DNA of 64,000 bases from Streptosporangium lutulentum (GTDB lineage: Bacteria > Actinomycetota > Actinomycetes > Streptosporangiales > Streptosporangiaceae): assembly GCF_030811455.1 (NCBI RefSeq), contig NZ_JAUSQU010000001.1, positions 5,580,001-5,644,000 on the forward strand, in the 5' to 3' direction. The stretch's first letter is position 1, and the number at the start of each line of letters is the position of its first letter. Below the pieces are notes generated by a model. The model did no database searches. It saw nothing but the letters and a program-made list of their open reading frames with translations, and had not been told where the DNA came from. Positions 28,572 through 36,925 of the stretch are shown piece after piece. The position numbers and the translations under genes are program-made.

Positions 28572-30911
28572 ATGGTTCCGGGATACCGCGAGATTCGAGA
28601 GCTCGGCGCCGGCGGCGGCGGACGAGTGATCCTGGCCACGTATGCCGCCACCGGCGCCTACGTGGCCATCAAATATCTGAACGCGGCCTTGAAGGACGAT
28701 CACCGTTTCCTGGCGCGCTTCCGCGAGGAGGCGCACGTCATGGTGGAGCTGCGCGACCCGAACGTGGTCCAGTTCTACGAGTACTACGAGGACGTGCTCG
28801 AAGCCGCGATCGTGATGGAGCTCGTGGACGGGGTCGCGCTCAGGAAGATCCTGGCCGACCACGGCAGCACGAGCCCCGAGGCCGCGCTGGTGGTGCTCAA
28901 GGGCTCGCTGCTCGGCCTGGCCTTCGCGCACTCGGCCGGGATCGTGCACCGCGACTACAAGCCGGAGAACGTGCTGATCCAGGCGGACGGCACCAGCAAG
29001 CTGACGGACTTCGGCATCGCCACCCACGTCGGAGCGCCTGACACGCCGGCGGGCACCCCGCCCTACATGGCGCCCGAGCAGTGGGCGGGCGCCCCGGCGA
29101 GCACGGCGACCGATGTCTACGCGGCCACGTGCGTGTTCTTCGAATGCCTCACCGGGCGCAGGCCGTACTCGGCCGACCATCAGGCCGCGCTGATGTACCA
29201 GCACCAGAACACGCCGGTGCCGGTCGAGCACGTGCCGAGCTCCGTCAGGGAGCTGGTCGCGCGGGGCATGGCCAAGTCCCCGGAGGACCGGCCGCCGACG
29301 GCACGGGCGTTCCTCGCCGAGCTGGAGCTGGCGGCGCTGTCCGCCTACGGACCGGAGTGGGAGCAGCGCGGGCGACGGCACCTGGCCGAACTGGCGACGC
29401 TGCTGGCGCTGGCGTTCCCCCTGGCCAAGTCCACGCCGAGGGCGAGCACCTCGGTCGCCCAGAGCGTGATCGGCCGGATGGGGAGGATGCGCCGTCCCCG
29501 GCTGGGTCCCCGGATGCTGGCCGGGGCGGGCGTGATCACCGTCGCGGTGACGATCGGGCTGGTGGCGGCCAACCAGCCCCCCGACCGGCTCGCGGCGGAC
29601 ACGATCTTCACCCCGCCGAGCCCTTCCGCCGCCGGGGACACCCCGGCCGGACAGAGCCGGCGACTGGAGTCACCCCCGCCGGAGCCGATCCTCACCCCCC
29701 GGACGTCCCGGCCCGCCGCCACCGACCGTGCCCGGCCGCCCACCGGCCACCCCACCCCGACCCCGTCGAGGAGCCGGGTGCAGGCCCCGGACCCCGTCCC
29801 CTCGAAGAGCGCCACGAGCACGTCGGCCCCGACCCCGGCCTCGCCCCCCACTCCGACCGGCTCGGGGACACCCCCCGCGCACACCGTCAGCGGCCTGTCG
29901 ATCGTGGGGATCGACGCGAACGGGACCACGGTCGCCCTCCGCGCCTCCACGTCGGCGGACGTCGTGCTGACCATCGGATTCGCCGAGGGAGAAGACCCCG
30001 ACCGGCTCACGGGGACACCGCCGGGCCGCTTCACCGTCAACGGGTTGAGAACCTACTCCCACACCGTCCCGCACACCTTCACCGCTCCGACCTGCGGTCA
30101 GACCCTCTACCGCCGGGTCACGGTCTCCACCTCGCCCCAGGCCTCCGGAGGCCCACGGAGCCTCACGACGAAGGTCAGCGGCGAGCCGTGCCCCGCGCCC
30201 CCGGTCGAGTCCGTGGACATCGCCGCCTGGAACGGTGCGGCGGCCACCGTCCAGGTCCGCGCGGGTGGTCCGGGCAAGGTACGGCTCACCGCCACCTTCA
30301 CCCGCAAGGACGGCGGGGAGGACGAAAGCTCCACCAGGATCCTGGACACCCAGACCAGAACGCTGTCCGGAAAGACCGACTACAGCCTGAGCCTCTCCGC
30401 CCCCGTGCCCACGGTCGCCTGCGGCGAGCGGGCGCTGTTCGGGATCACGGTCGCCACCGACCGTCCGGCGGGCAACGGCACGCAGGTCAAGGAGATCTCG
30501 GTCGAGGGACCGAGGTGCGCGCCCCCGGTCGTCTCGATCAGCTCTTTCGACGGCACCACGGTCTCCTTCCGGGTGCGGACGCCCAATACCTCGGCGGTTA
30601 CCGTGCGACTCGGGTTCGCCCAGAAAGCCGCCGGCAGGCTGACCGACAGCACGCAGGTTCTGCGGCTGTCCGGCGACACCGAATACACGCGGAGGGCCGT
30701 CGGGGAGTTCGCCGCGCTGCCCGAATGCGGGGAGGACGCCCAGCGGCTGGTGACGATCGCCACCGTCCCCGAGGGCGACACGCGGTCCCGGAACGTGAGA
30801 CTCGATCTGCCCGACTGCGAGCTGGAGCCCTATCCCAGCTCCTCACCGCCGGAAGGGACCGTCGACGGAGATCAGTTCGTGGACGATCCCGCACCGGACG
30901 GCATCCTGTGA
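28572..30911 (+). CDS. Transmembrane Ser/Thr protein kinase with extracellular repeats
   Basis: The 779-residue protein has a kinase domain (about 1-255): glycine loop GAGGGG, catalytic Lys34, HRDYKPEN with Asp128, and DFG with Asp146. HRDYKPEN replaces the usual HRDLKPEN. A transmembrane helix lies at about 315-333, then a long Pro/Ser/Thr linker (about 335-440). Three Ig-like repeats of about 100 residues follow, each opening with a VxIxxxNG-type strand and having paired Cys. The repeats are not PASTA domains. An AGGGG site lies before ATG 28572. Its ligand is unknown. The intact catalytic residues suggest an active kinase. Confidence 0.88.
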   Translation: MVPGYREIRELGAGGGGRVILATYAATGAYVAIKYLNAALKDDHRFLARFREEAHVMVELRDPNVVQFYEYYEDVLEAAIVMELVDGVALRKILADHGSTSPEAALVVLKGSLLGLAFAHSAGIVHRDYKPENVLIQADGTSKLTDFGIATHVGAPDTPAGTPPYMAPEQWAGAPASTATDVYAATCVFFECLTGRRPYSADHQAALMYQHQNTPVPVEHVPSSVRELVARGMAKSPEDRPPTARAFLAELELAALSAYGPEWEQRGRRHLAELATLLALAFPLAKSTPRASTSVAQSVIGRMGRMRRPRLGPRMLAGAGVITVAVTIGLVAANQPPDRLAADTIFTPPSPSAAGDTPAGQSRRLESPPPEPILTPRTSRPAATDRARPPTGHPTPTPSRSRVQAPDPVPSKSATSTSAPTPASPPTPTGSGTPPAHTVSGLSIVGIDANGTTVALRASTSADVVLTIGFAEGEDPDRLTGTPPGRFTVNGLRTYSHTVPHTFTAPTCGQTLYRRVTVSTSPQASGGPRSLTTKVSGEPCPAPPVESVDIAAWNGAAATVQVRAGGPGKVRLTATFTRKDGGEDESSTRILDTQTRTLSGKTDYSLSLSAPVPTVACGERALFGITVATDRPAGNGTQVKEISVEGPRCAPPVVSISSFDGTTVSFRVRTPNTSAVTVRLGFAQKAAGRLTDSTQVLRLSGDTEYTRRAVGEFAALPECGEDAQRLVTIATVPEGDTRSRNVRLDLPDCELEPYPSSSPPEGTVDGDQFVDDPAPDGIL

Positions 30912-31005
30912 GGCGATCAGGCGTTCACCAGCTTGACGATCAATGGCCGGTAACGCCCGCCCGCTGGGCGTCCGCCGTCGTAGCGAGTCATCCAAGGAGC
31001 TTGAG

Positions 31006-31755
31006 ATGGGTCTTCTGGACGGAAAGGTCGCGCTGATCACCGGCGGGGCCAGGGGTATGGGCGAATCCCACGTCCGGCTGTTGCTCCAGGAGGGTGCGCG
31101 GGTCGTCTTCGGCGACGTGCTCGACGACGAGGGGAAGGCCCTGGCCGAGGCCACCGGGGCACTGTTCGTTCATCAGGACGTGACGAGGCCCGAGGATTGG
31201 GAACGGGCGGTCAACACCACCGTCGAGACGTACGGCAAGCTCGACGTCCTGGTCAACAACGCTGGGATCATGAAATTTCGCCGGATCACCGATATGACAC
31301 CGGACGAGTACGACCAGGTTCTCAACGTCAACCTCAAGGGCACCTGGCTCGGCGTCAAGTCCGTGATCGAGCCCATGAAGGCCGCCGGCCGGGGCTCGAT
31401 CGTCAACATCTCCTCGATCGAGGGCTTCATCGGCGCGGCGGGCCTGTCCGCCTACTCCGCCTCCAAGTTCGGGGTGCGTGGCGTGACCAAGGCCGCGGCC
31501 CGCGAGCTCGCGCAGTTCAAGATCCGGGTGAACTCGGTGCACCCCGGCGCCGTCGCCACCTCCATGGTGCTGGACCCGGAGCTCATGGCCGAGGTGGACG
31601 GCGACGCGTTCATGAAGTCCATGGTGATCAAGCGCTTCGCCAAGCCGGTCGAGGTCTCCCACGTGGTGGCCTTCCTCTGCTCCGACCGGGCGAGCTACTG
31701 CACGGGAAGCGAGTTCACGGTGGACGGCGGCATGCTCACCGGCGCGGGCTACTGA
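31006..31755 (+). CDS. Short-chain dehydrogenase, 3alpha/20beta-hydroxysteroid dehydrogenase-like
   Basis: The 249-residue NAD(P)-dependent SDR has the cofactor motif TGGARGMGESH (about 12-22), NNAGI (about 83-87), catalytic Ser in ISSIEG and the YSASK pair (Tyr about 150, Lys about 154), and the C-terminal VDGGMLTGAGY. Over its length it resembles mycobacterial FabG3 (Rv2002) and Streptomyces 3alpha,20beta-hydroxysteroid dehydrogenase. ATG 31006 follows AGGAG with good spacing. It overlaps the convergent thioesterase gene by seven bases. A KstR-type box upstream of that thioesterase supports a steroid link, which is still inference. Confidence 0.88.
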   Translation: MGLLDGKVALITGGARGMGESHVRLLLQEGARVVFGDVLDDEGKALAEATGALFVHQDVTRPEDWERAVNTTVETYGKLDVLVNNAGIMKFRRITDMTPDEYDQVLNVNLKGTWLGVKSVIEPMKAAGRGSIVNISSIEGFIGAAGLSAYSASKFGVRGVTKAAARELAQFKIRVNSVHPGAVATSMVLDPELMAEVDGDAFMKSMVIKRFAKPVEVSHVVAFLCSDRASYCTGSEFTVDGGMLTGAGY

Positions 31756-32405
31756 CTCCCGGCTGTCCCCTCCGTCCATAACCGGGGTGTGATGAACAGG
31801 CCGGTGGCCTCGACGAGGGGCGTGCCGTCAGGGAGGGCGATCCGGCCCTCGGCCCAGGACTTGCGGCCTTCGGTCCGGAGATACTCGGCGGTCGCCACCA
31901 GCGGCTCGCCGTACGGGACCCGGCGCACGTAGCGCAGGGTGAGAGTGCCGGTCATCCCGGCACCGCCCGCCACCGCGACGGCCTGTCCCAGCACTTGGTC
32001 GAGGACCATGGCGCTGACGCCCCCGTGGACCGAGGTGGGCGGACCCTCGTGGATCTGCCGGAAGCTCAGTTCCGCACGGATCGTCCCGTCGGAGGTGACC
32101 CGGGAGACCAGCGGGAGGGCGTACGGGTTGGCCGATCCGGTGACCGCGTTTCCCGCGTGCCGTGGCACGCCTTCGGGGTCGAACGCGAGGGGATGCCGGG
32201 AGGTCCGCCGCAGCGCGCGCAGCCGATCGGTGAGGGCGGCCAGCTCAGCGGTGATCTCGACGAGTTCGTCCTGCGGGACCCCCGTCAGCACGACCGCGTC
32301 AACCAGATCACGTACCTGCTGGGTGAGCAGGTCCAGCGCGGAGGGCCGGTCCCCGGCAGCCGCCGGGTCTTCGGTGTCCCCGGCGGAGGCGAGTTCGATC
32401 GTCAT
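31749..32405 (-). CDS. PaaI-type hotdog thioesterase
   Basis: The 218-residue protein has a helical N-terminal part (about 1-70) and a C-terminal hotdog fold (about 80-215). The family signature HEGPPTSVHGGVSAMVLDQ (about 119-137) carries the HGG and the catalytic Asp helix. It probably hydrolyses an acyl-CoA thioester in the cytoplasm. A perfect KstR consensus box sits 11 bp before its start, so it may be induced by cholesterol or a related steroid. It converges with the hydroxysteroid dehydrogenase gene. Confidence 0.85.
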   Translation of the reverse strand: MTIELASAGDTEDPAAAGDRPSALDLLTQQVRDLVDAVVLTGVPQDELVEITAELAALTDRLRALRRTSRHPLAFDPEGVPRHAGNAVTGSANPYALPLVSRVTSDGTIRAELSFRQIHEGPPTSVHGGVSAMVLDQVLGQAVAVAGGAGMTGTLTLRYVRRVPYGEPLVATAEYLRTEGRKSWAEGRIALPDGTPLVEATGLFITPRLWTEGTAGSQ

Positions 32406-32415
32406 GGGCCCACTT

Positions 32416-32429
32416 TAGAACACGTTCTA
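32416..32429. promoter_or_regulatory. KstR-type operator TAGAACACGTTCTA
   Basis: The 14-mer fits the mycobacterial KstR consensus TnnAACnnGTTnnA at every fixed position, with perfect six-base arms TAGAAC/GTTCTA. It lies 11 bp upstream of the thioesterase ATG. KstR controls early cholesterol catabolism; no KstR gene is in the window. Confidence 0.65.
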
Positions 32430-32537
32430 CAGAATTTTGTTCGGGCCCCCGGAATGCTCGTACCCCAGGGGTACAGGCCAGGGCGAACGCGACCACGATG
32501 TCGAGCGATCAGGCCGTGTATCGGCACATGACCGCAA

Positions 32538-32579
32538 CGGCGAATGTCGCGCCCAGATGACTGGGCGCGACATTCGCCG
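32538..32579. terminator. Strong stem-loop, probable terminator of the collagen-like gene
   Basis: A perfect 19-bp stem (32538-32556 with 32561-32579) with loop ATGA lies 261 bp beyond the stop of the leftward collagen-like gene and upstream of the thioesterase promoter. There is no T run, so insulation of the promoter is another possibility. Confidence 0.6.
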
Positions 32580-32839
32580 CCTTCCACGACTTACCTCAGC
32601 TCGACGGCACCCCCTGCAGGGAGGTTCCACCCGTTTGTCCGGGCGACCTTGCACGGTATGGATTTCAGAACAAGGCCACCGAAAGGACTCGAATAGGCAT
32701 CTTCGCCCCCTGTAGTGACAAGTTCGAAAAACTTACCGCCAATTCAAAAACATTGATTTCACATAGAACTCCGCCAGGCCAAAGAGCGAGGAGGAGTCCT
32801 ACGGAACGGTCGGCCGAATCCAGAAGCCGAGAGGACCTG

Positions 32840-34099
32840 CTAGCAGGGTGCGCAGAGAGTGCCGAGAGTGCCGAGGCAACCCCCGCCGTATGGGACCAGA
32901 GGGACCAGAGGCCTAACACCTATGAGAGCCACCGGGCAGCTAGGTACCGGTTGAGGGACGGTGACAAAAATTTCGCCCGGAGGACCGGGAATACCATCTA
33001 CACCGTCAGCACCTGCCGGACCCCTCGGTCCTTCAGGACCTGCTGGTCCCTCAGGACCGGTGGCACCTGCCGGACCCACTGGACCCGTCGGACCCCTCGG
33101 TCCCGCCGGACCCCTCGGTCCTTCAGGACCAGTGGCACCGTCGACGCCCGCCGGACCCTCAGGACCGACAGCACCGTCAGCACCCGCCGGACCCTGCGGA
33201 CCAACAGGACCAGCAAGACCGATAGCACCGTCAGCACCCGCCGGACCCTCAGGACCGACAGCACCGTCAGCACCCGCCGGACCCTGCGGACCGACAGCAC
33301 CATCAGCACCCGCCGGACCTTGAGGACCCTCAGGACCATCGGCACCGTCAGCGCCCGCCTGACCTTGAGGACCTGCGGGACCCACAGGACCTGCAGGACC
33401 CACAGGACCCGGAGGACCAGCAGGACCCGGAGGACCAGCAGGACCAGCAGGACCCTGAAGACCCCGATCACCCTTATCGCCCTTAGGCCCCTTAAGGCCC
33501 GGGTCACCCTTAAGACCCTGAGGACCCGGATCGCCCTTATCGCCCTTAGGCCCCTTAAGGCCCAGGTCGCCCTTAAGGCCCTTAAGACCCTGATCACCCT
33601 TAAGGCCCGGAGGACCCTGAGGACCCGGATCGCCCTTATCGCCCTTATCGCCCTTAGGACCCTCAACTTTGAGAATTCCAGGAGACGGAGGGTCCTCGGG
33701 AAGCGAAGGAGTCATTCGATCGTCCCTCCGCCCCTTGCCGTTGGTGTTGTTGTTGTTGAGGTTCACGTCGATTTTGTGATGCTTTTTCCTGCATTCGTGG
33801 CGGTGCCTTGTCGAGCACTCACAGTGATGCCTTCTGCAGCATCCGCAGCGCCTTCCCCGGCACCTGCAGTCGTCGCCCGCATGGAGAGCACTCCCTTCCG
33901 CGAGGCGCACAGGGGAGGCGGGTAGCCGGCTGACGCCGTCCCCGACGCGGGAGGTGGTCGCTCCCGTCTGCCCGGCGGCATCCGCCAGAGTCTGGGTCGA
34001 TGAGATTACGAGGACGCTGGCCACGACTGACACGGCCAAGGCTTCGGCATATTTTCCGGAGATGGGACTCAATGTCCATCTATTTCTCCGATAAAACAC
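32840..34099 (-). CDS. Collagen-like secreted protein with Cys/His/Arg-rich N-terminal cluster
   Basis: The 419-residue protein has a hydrophobic signal or anchor (about 19-40), a Cys-rich basic cluster (eight Cys and many Arg/His at 78-108), an Asn-rich patch, 76 uninterrupted Gly-X-Y triplets (147-374), and a tail with four Cys. The triplet region shifts from Lys/Asp-rich (GDK, GLK) to Ala/Pro/Val-rich. Gly-X-Y of this length should form a triple helix; bacterial collagens lack hydroxyproline and use charge pairs such as GDK. The Cys-rich cluster may crosslink chains or bind metal. GTG 34099 follows GGGGGA. The surface role is inferred. Confidence 0.88.
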   Translation of the reverse strand: MFYRRNRWTLSPISGKYAEALAVSVVASVLVISSTQTLADAAGQTGATTSRVGDGVSRLPASPVRLAEGSALHAGDDCRCRGRRCGCCRRHHCECSTRHRHECRKKHHKIDVNLNNNNTNGKGRRDDRMTPSLPEDPPSPGILKVEGPKGDKGDKGDPGPQGPPGLKGDQGLKGLKGDLGLKGPKGDKGDPGPQGLKGDPGLKGPKGDKGDRGLQGPAGPAGPPGPAGPPGPVGPAGPVGPAGPQGQAGADGADGPEGPQGPAGADGAVGPQGPAGADGAVGPEGPAGADGAIGLAGPVGPQGPAGADGAVGPEGPAGVDGATGPEGPRGPAGPRGPTGPVGPAGATGPEGPAGPEGPRGPAGADGVDGIPGPPGEIFVTVPQPVPSCPVALIGVRPLVPLVPYGGGCLGTLGTLCAPC

Positions 34100-34824
34100 T
34101 TAATTCCCCCGATGTAACTAATGACGGGAAATCCCGATCGGTCGCACCACTACAGTGGTGATCAGCCAGAAAATACCCCCAGAACACGGGAAGTCACCTA
34201 TTGGCACAGTTGAAAAAAAGCAAAAAACGCCAACAAAATAAAGTCTTCGCGCCTTTTTGTGCGATTCGTCTCTCTTGTCGGAATTAAATACTGAATCCGA
34301 CTTTATATTAATTCGATGAGAAAGCTGGTTTTGATGAGATATCCACCGGAGGTCGATCTCTGAAATCCGTGAACGGCCACGGGCCTTGCGACTCCTCAGT
34401 CGAGGTGGAGGGCCTCGCGCCCCGGCCAGAAGTCCTTGAATCCCGGCGGCGTTTGAGGTCGTGGCTGAAACCCACACCCGTAACGGGCTTGCCGCGCACG
34501 AACCCGATGCCGGTGTCGTCATCGCGACCGGCACGGGACATCGGAGATCGACCGGACAGGACCGAAGACGATCGCAGCGGATGAGGGCCGGCTCTCACCC
34601 GCCACCAGAAGGTCCGCCCGTCATCAACCGGGTTCTGAGCCGCGACAACGGCGGGGAGGTCGGATTTCCTGTGGCGGCGTCGCGGCGGATCAGCAGCCGA
34701 CCGCCTCCGGCGGTGGACGGGGTCTACGCCGCGCCCCGTGGCCACCGTCTCATCGTCGGCCCACGCGACTCACGATGATCAATCATGATCGCACCTGTTC
34801 TCACATCTCCGTATCATCGATCGC
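34100..34824. other. AT-rich then GC-rich intergenic region
   Basis: The left part (34100-34330) is clearly AT-rich against the genome (long A runs, TTTATATTAATTC) and carries the palindrome 34145-34160. It is probably the promoter of the collagen-like gene and may be foreign. The right part (34330-34824) has no recognisable gene; a frame on the minus strand (34308-34745) shows no family. Confidence 0.55.
34145..34160. promoter_or_regulatory. Palindrome CACCACT-AC-AGTGGTG
   Basis: Perfect 7-bp arms lie 46 bp upstream of the collagen-like gene's start, in its AT-rich leader. It suits an operator for a dimeric regulator; none is adjacent. Confidence 0.45.
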
Positions 34825-35421
34825 ATGACCGCTGAATCCCCGGAACCCCTCCACCGTGGTGAGCTGCGCGTCTCCCATGCCGACCGCGAAGCGGTGGTGG
34901 AGCGGCTGAGCGAGGCGGCAGCCGAGGGCCGCATCGACCTCACCGAACTGGACACGAGGCTGGAGCAAGCACTGAACGCCAGGACCTACGCGGATCTGGC
35001 ACCCCTCACCGCCGACCTGCCGCCCGCGGTCGCGCTGGATCCTGGACAGCCGCTGACCCTCAAGGGCGGCTTTCACGGCGCGGAGCGCGTCGGGCGGTGG
35101 CGGGTGCCGTCGAAGATAACCGCGTACGGCGGCATGGCCGGCGTCAAACTCGATTTCACCCGGACCGACTGCCGGCTGCCCGAGGTCGAGGTGGAGGCAC
35201 ACGGACAGATGGCCGGGGTCACGATCGTCATCCCCGAGGGCTGGGCCGCGGAGACCACCGGGATGGATCCCGGTTTAGGCGGTCTGAGGGACAAGACCAC
35301 TCCCGACCGGCTCTCTGGCACACCGCTGATTCGCCTTGTCGGCACCGGCGGCCCAGCGGGTGTGGTCATCCGCCACCCCAACGGCCTCGAACGCCGCAGG
35401 CTGAGGCGCGACAAGCGGTGA
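34825..35421 (+). CDS. DUF1707 domain protein with LiaF-like C-terminal domain
   Basis: The 198-residue protein has the DUF1707 (SHOCT-like) domain at about 13-65: LRVSHADREAVVERL, then AAAEGRIDLTELDTRL. The C-terminal half contains a glycine-rich beta region similar to the cell-wall-active antibiotic response (LiaF-type) domain, with repeating MAGV strands (GGMAGVKLDF, GQMAGVTIVI). Many actinobacterial relatives have extra membrane helices; this one has none. The function may relate to cell-envelope stress but is unknown. ATG 34825 lacks a strong ribosome site. It stands alone. Confidence 0.82.
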   Translation: MTAESPEPLHRGELRVSHADREAVVERLSEAAAEGRIDLTELDTRLEQALNARTYADLAPLTADLPPAVALDPGQPLTLKGGFHGAERVGRWRVPSKITAYGGMAGVKLDFTRTDCRLPEVEVEAHGQMAGVTIVIPEGWAAETTGMDPGLGGLRDKTTPDRLSGTPLIRLVGTGGPAGVVIRHPNGLERRRLRRDKR

Positions 35422-35875
35422 CAAGCCGCGAGATCACGATGTGCGGCCGAAGTATCGGTCGTGGCCTTCGTCGTCGCCCACCCGGTCGGCCAGGATCCGT
35501 CCGGCCTCTCGTCGGGGCCGTGCCGTGATCACCCCGCGTCACGGGGTCAGGCAGGACGAGCATTCGCAGACGCCTCGTTACAGGCCTGCCGTTCTTCAAT
35601 CGCGCTGGGGAAGCGCCCGGCTTTGCCTCTGCGTCAGATGGCGGCCCGCCCGGTTCGGGGCGTCAGGGCCGATGTAGCAGCTCTAACACCCCGAACCAGG
35701 TCTATCGCACGATGCCGTCGATCTGACGGTGATCAGATCGACGGCACCCCTGCTCGCCGTTGTCCGGCAGAGCATTTGGTCTTCTCCCGCCTTGGTCGGC
35801 GGACTCCCCGATGACCCATGTGTCGAACATGCGCGACCCAGCGAAGTGAACCGCCCGACGATTCACCGGAAAACT
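35422..35875. other. Intergenic region with a 14-bp stem-loop
   Basis: No gene is seen. Besides the hairpin at 35713-35746 it has a shorter CCCCGCGTCACGGGG hairpin near 35535. The rest is unremarkable. Confidence 0.5.
35713..35746. terminator. Hairpin between DUF1707 and SSI-like genes
   Basis: A perfect 14-bp stem (35713-35726 with 35733-35746) has loop CGGTGA. It lies between the convergent DUF1707 and SSI-like genes, 130 bp after the latter's stop, and can serve either. Confidence 0.6.
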
Positions 35876-36541
35876 CTAGAAGTAGAAGACCGGGCCGGTT
35901 TCGTTGCGCATCATGCACGGGTTGACGAAGGTCTGCGTGTACCGGATGGGCCGCCTGTTCCAGACGCCGGTCGCGGTCGCTCTGACGGGGTCGTACTGCC
36001 TGGTGCAGAACTCTTGCCGAGCCCGGACCCTGGCGGGATCACCCTGCGCCGGGATCAGCGCGGCGCACGCGGCGGCCGCACGAGGGTGCGAGCCGTATGC
36101 CGGGTCACACCTGAGCTGGACGACTCGTGGCCTGGACCGTGGGTCCGCCGTCTTCACGACGGTCAGCGTGAGCTCCTTCGCGTCGCTGCGCGGCGGACCC
36201 CACGGCGGACGGGGCGGGAGAGGCCTCGGCGGAAGGGGACGCGGGTCGGGCCTCCACGTCGGACGCGGGTCAGGCCTCCACGTCGGACCCGAGTCAGGCC
36301 TCCACGTCGGACCCGGGTGAGGTGGACGCGGCCGCGGCAGGCGCACCTGCGGCGGACCCGGCGGAGGCGAGGGCTGGACCAGAGGGCCGTACTGGACCCA
36401 CTGCGTGCCCGACAGGGCCTGCGGTGAAACCGACTCGCCCACGGGCCCGTGGGACTCGGGGGTCGATGATTGGGCGGCTGCGGCAGCCGTACCGCTGGCG
36501 AGAAAGAGCCCGGCGGTGGTCAGGCATAAGAGACGTCGCAT
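35876..36541 (-). CDS. Subtilisin-inhibitor-like (SSI) secreted protease inhibitor with Pro-rich spacer
   Basis: The 221-residue preprotein has a signal peptide (about 1-23), a proline/arginine-rich spacer with three PTWRPD units (about 60-118), and an SSI domain (122-221). The domain has the four conserved Cys at 145, 159, 179 and 209 and ends VFYF as in SSI. The reactive-site segment CTRQYDPV gives P1 = Arg181, where classical SSI has Met. Arg at P1 predicts inhibition of trypsin-like proteases rather than subtilisin. The spacer is unusual. ATG 36541 follows GGGGGA; TTG 36553 upstream is less likely. It is followed by a hairpin at 35713-35746. Confidence 0.9.
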   Translation of the reverse strand: MRRLLCLTTAGLFLASGTAAAAAQSSTPESHGPVGESVSPQALSGTQWVQYGPLVQPSPPPGPPQVRLPRPRPPHPGPTWRPDSGPTWRPDPRPTWRPDPRPLPPRPLPPRPPWGPPRSDAKELTLTVVKTADPRSRPRVVQLRCDPAYGSHPRAAAACAALIPAQGDPARVRARQEFCTRQYDPVRATATGVWNRRPIRYTQTFVNPCMMRNETGPVFYF

Positions 36542-36925
36542 GAAATCCCCCAATTAATAAATATTGTTCGAATGAACGGGAATAGGCTTCCGCCCTTTTC
36601 GGGGAGGCGGTGTACGCCCTGAACCAGGGAAATGCTATATAGGCTCGTGACGAGATGTCTCTCAGCGACTCGCCGTAGAACGCCATCGATTCACAGAACG
36701 CTGCCGATCCGTCGACCAATTCATCAGAGTCGGCGAGGGAACCTCCGGGTTCATCCGGTCGAAGAATCGCTTCCCGCCATGGTCGCCTCCGTTGAACCGG
36801 TCACGGCGTGGCCGTCGCCCACTCTCGACAGGGGAAGGCGAGAAGCCGCTCTCTTCAAGGCGCGGAGAAGTCACGAATTCGGCATTCTCCCCCATTGCGG
36901 ATCGGCGCTTCGCGCGAACCGGCCG
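36542..36925. other. Intergenic region between SSI-like and PASTA kinase genes
   Basis: This 384-base spacer lies between two leftward genes. An AT-rich patch (36550-36600), with GTTC-GAAT-GAAC at about 36570-36581, probably carries the SSI promoter. Nothing else was recognised; open frames in it are shadows. Confidence 0.5.

Larger units (their letters stand above)
32406..32839. other. Intergenic region between the thioesterase and collagen-like genes
   Basis: No gene is seen in this 434-base stretch. It contains a KstR-type box next to the thioesterase start and a strong 19-bp stem-loop (32538-32579). The remainder (32580-32839) is lower in GC, without recognisable signals. Confidence 0.5.

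Noticed and set aside
32753..33925. Plus-strand Arg/Thr-rich frame over the collagen-like gene
   Set aside because: The repeats reflect the Gly-X-Y codons read in reverse; the leftward frame has a signal peptide and a ribosome site.
34308..34745. Possible 145-codon gene on the minus strand
   Set aside because: No ribosome site, no recognisable family and biased composition.
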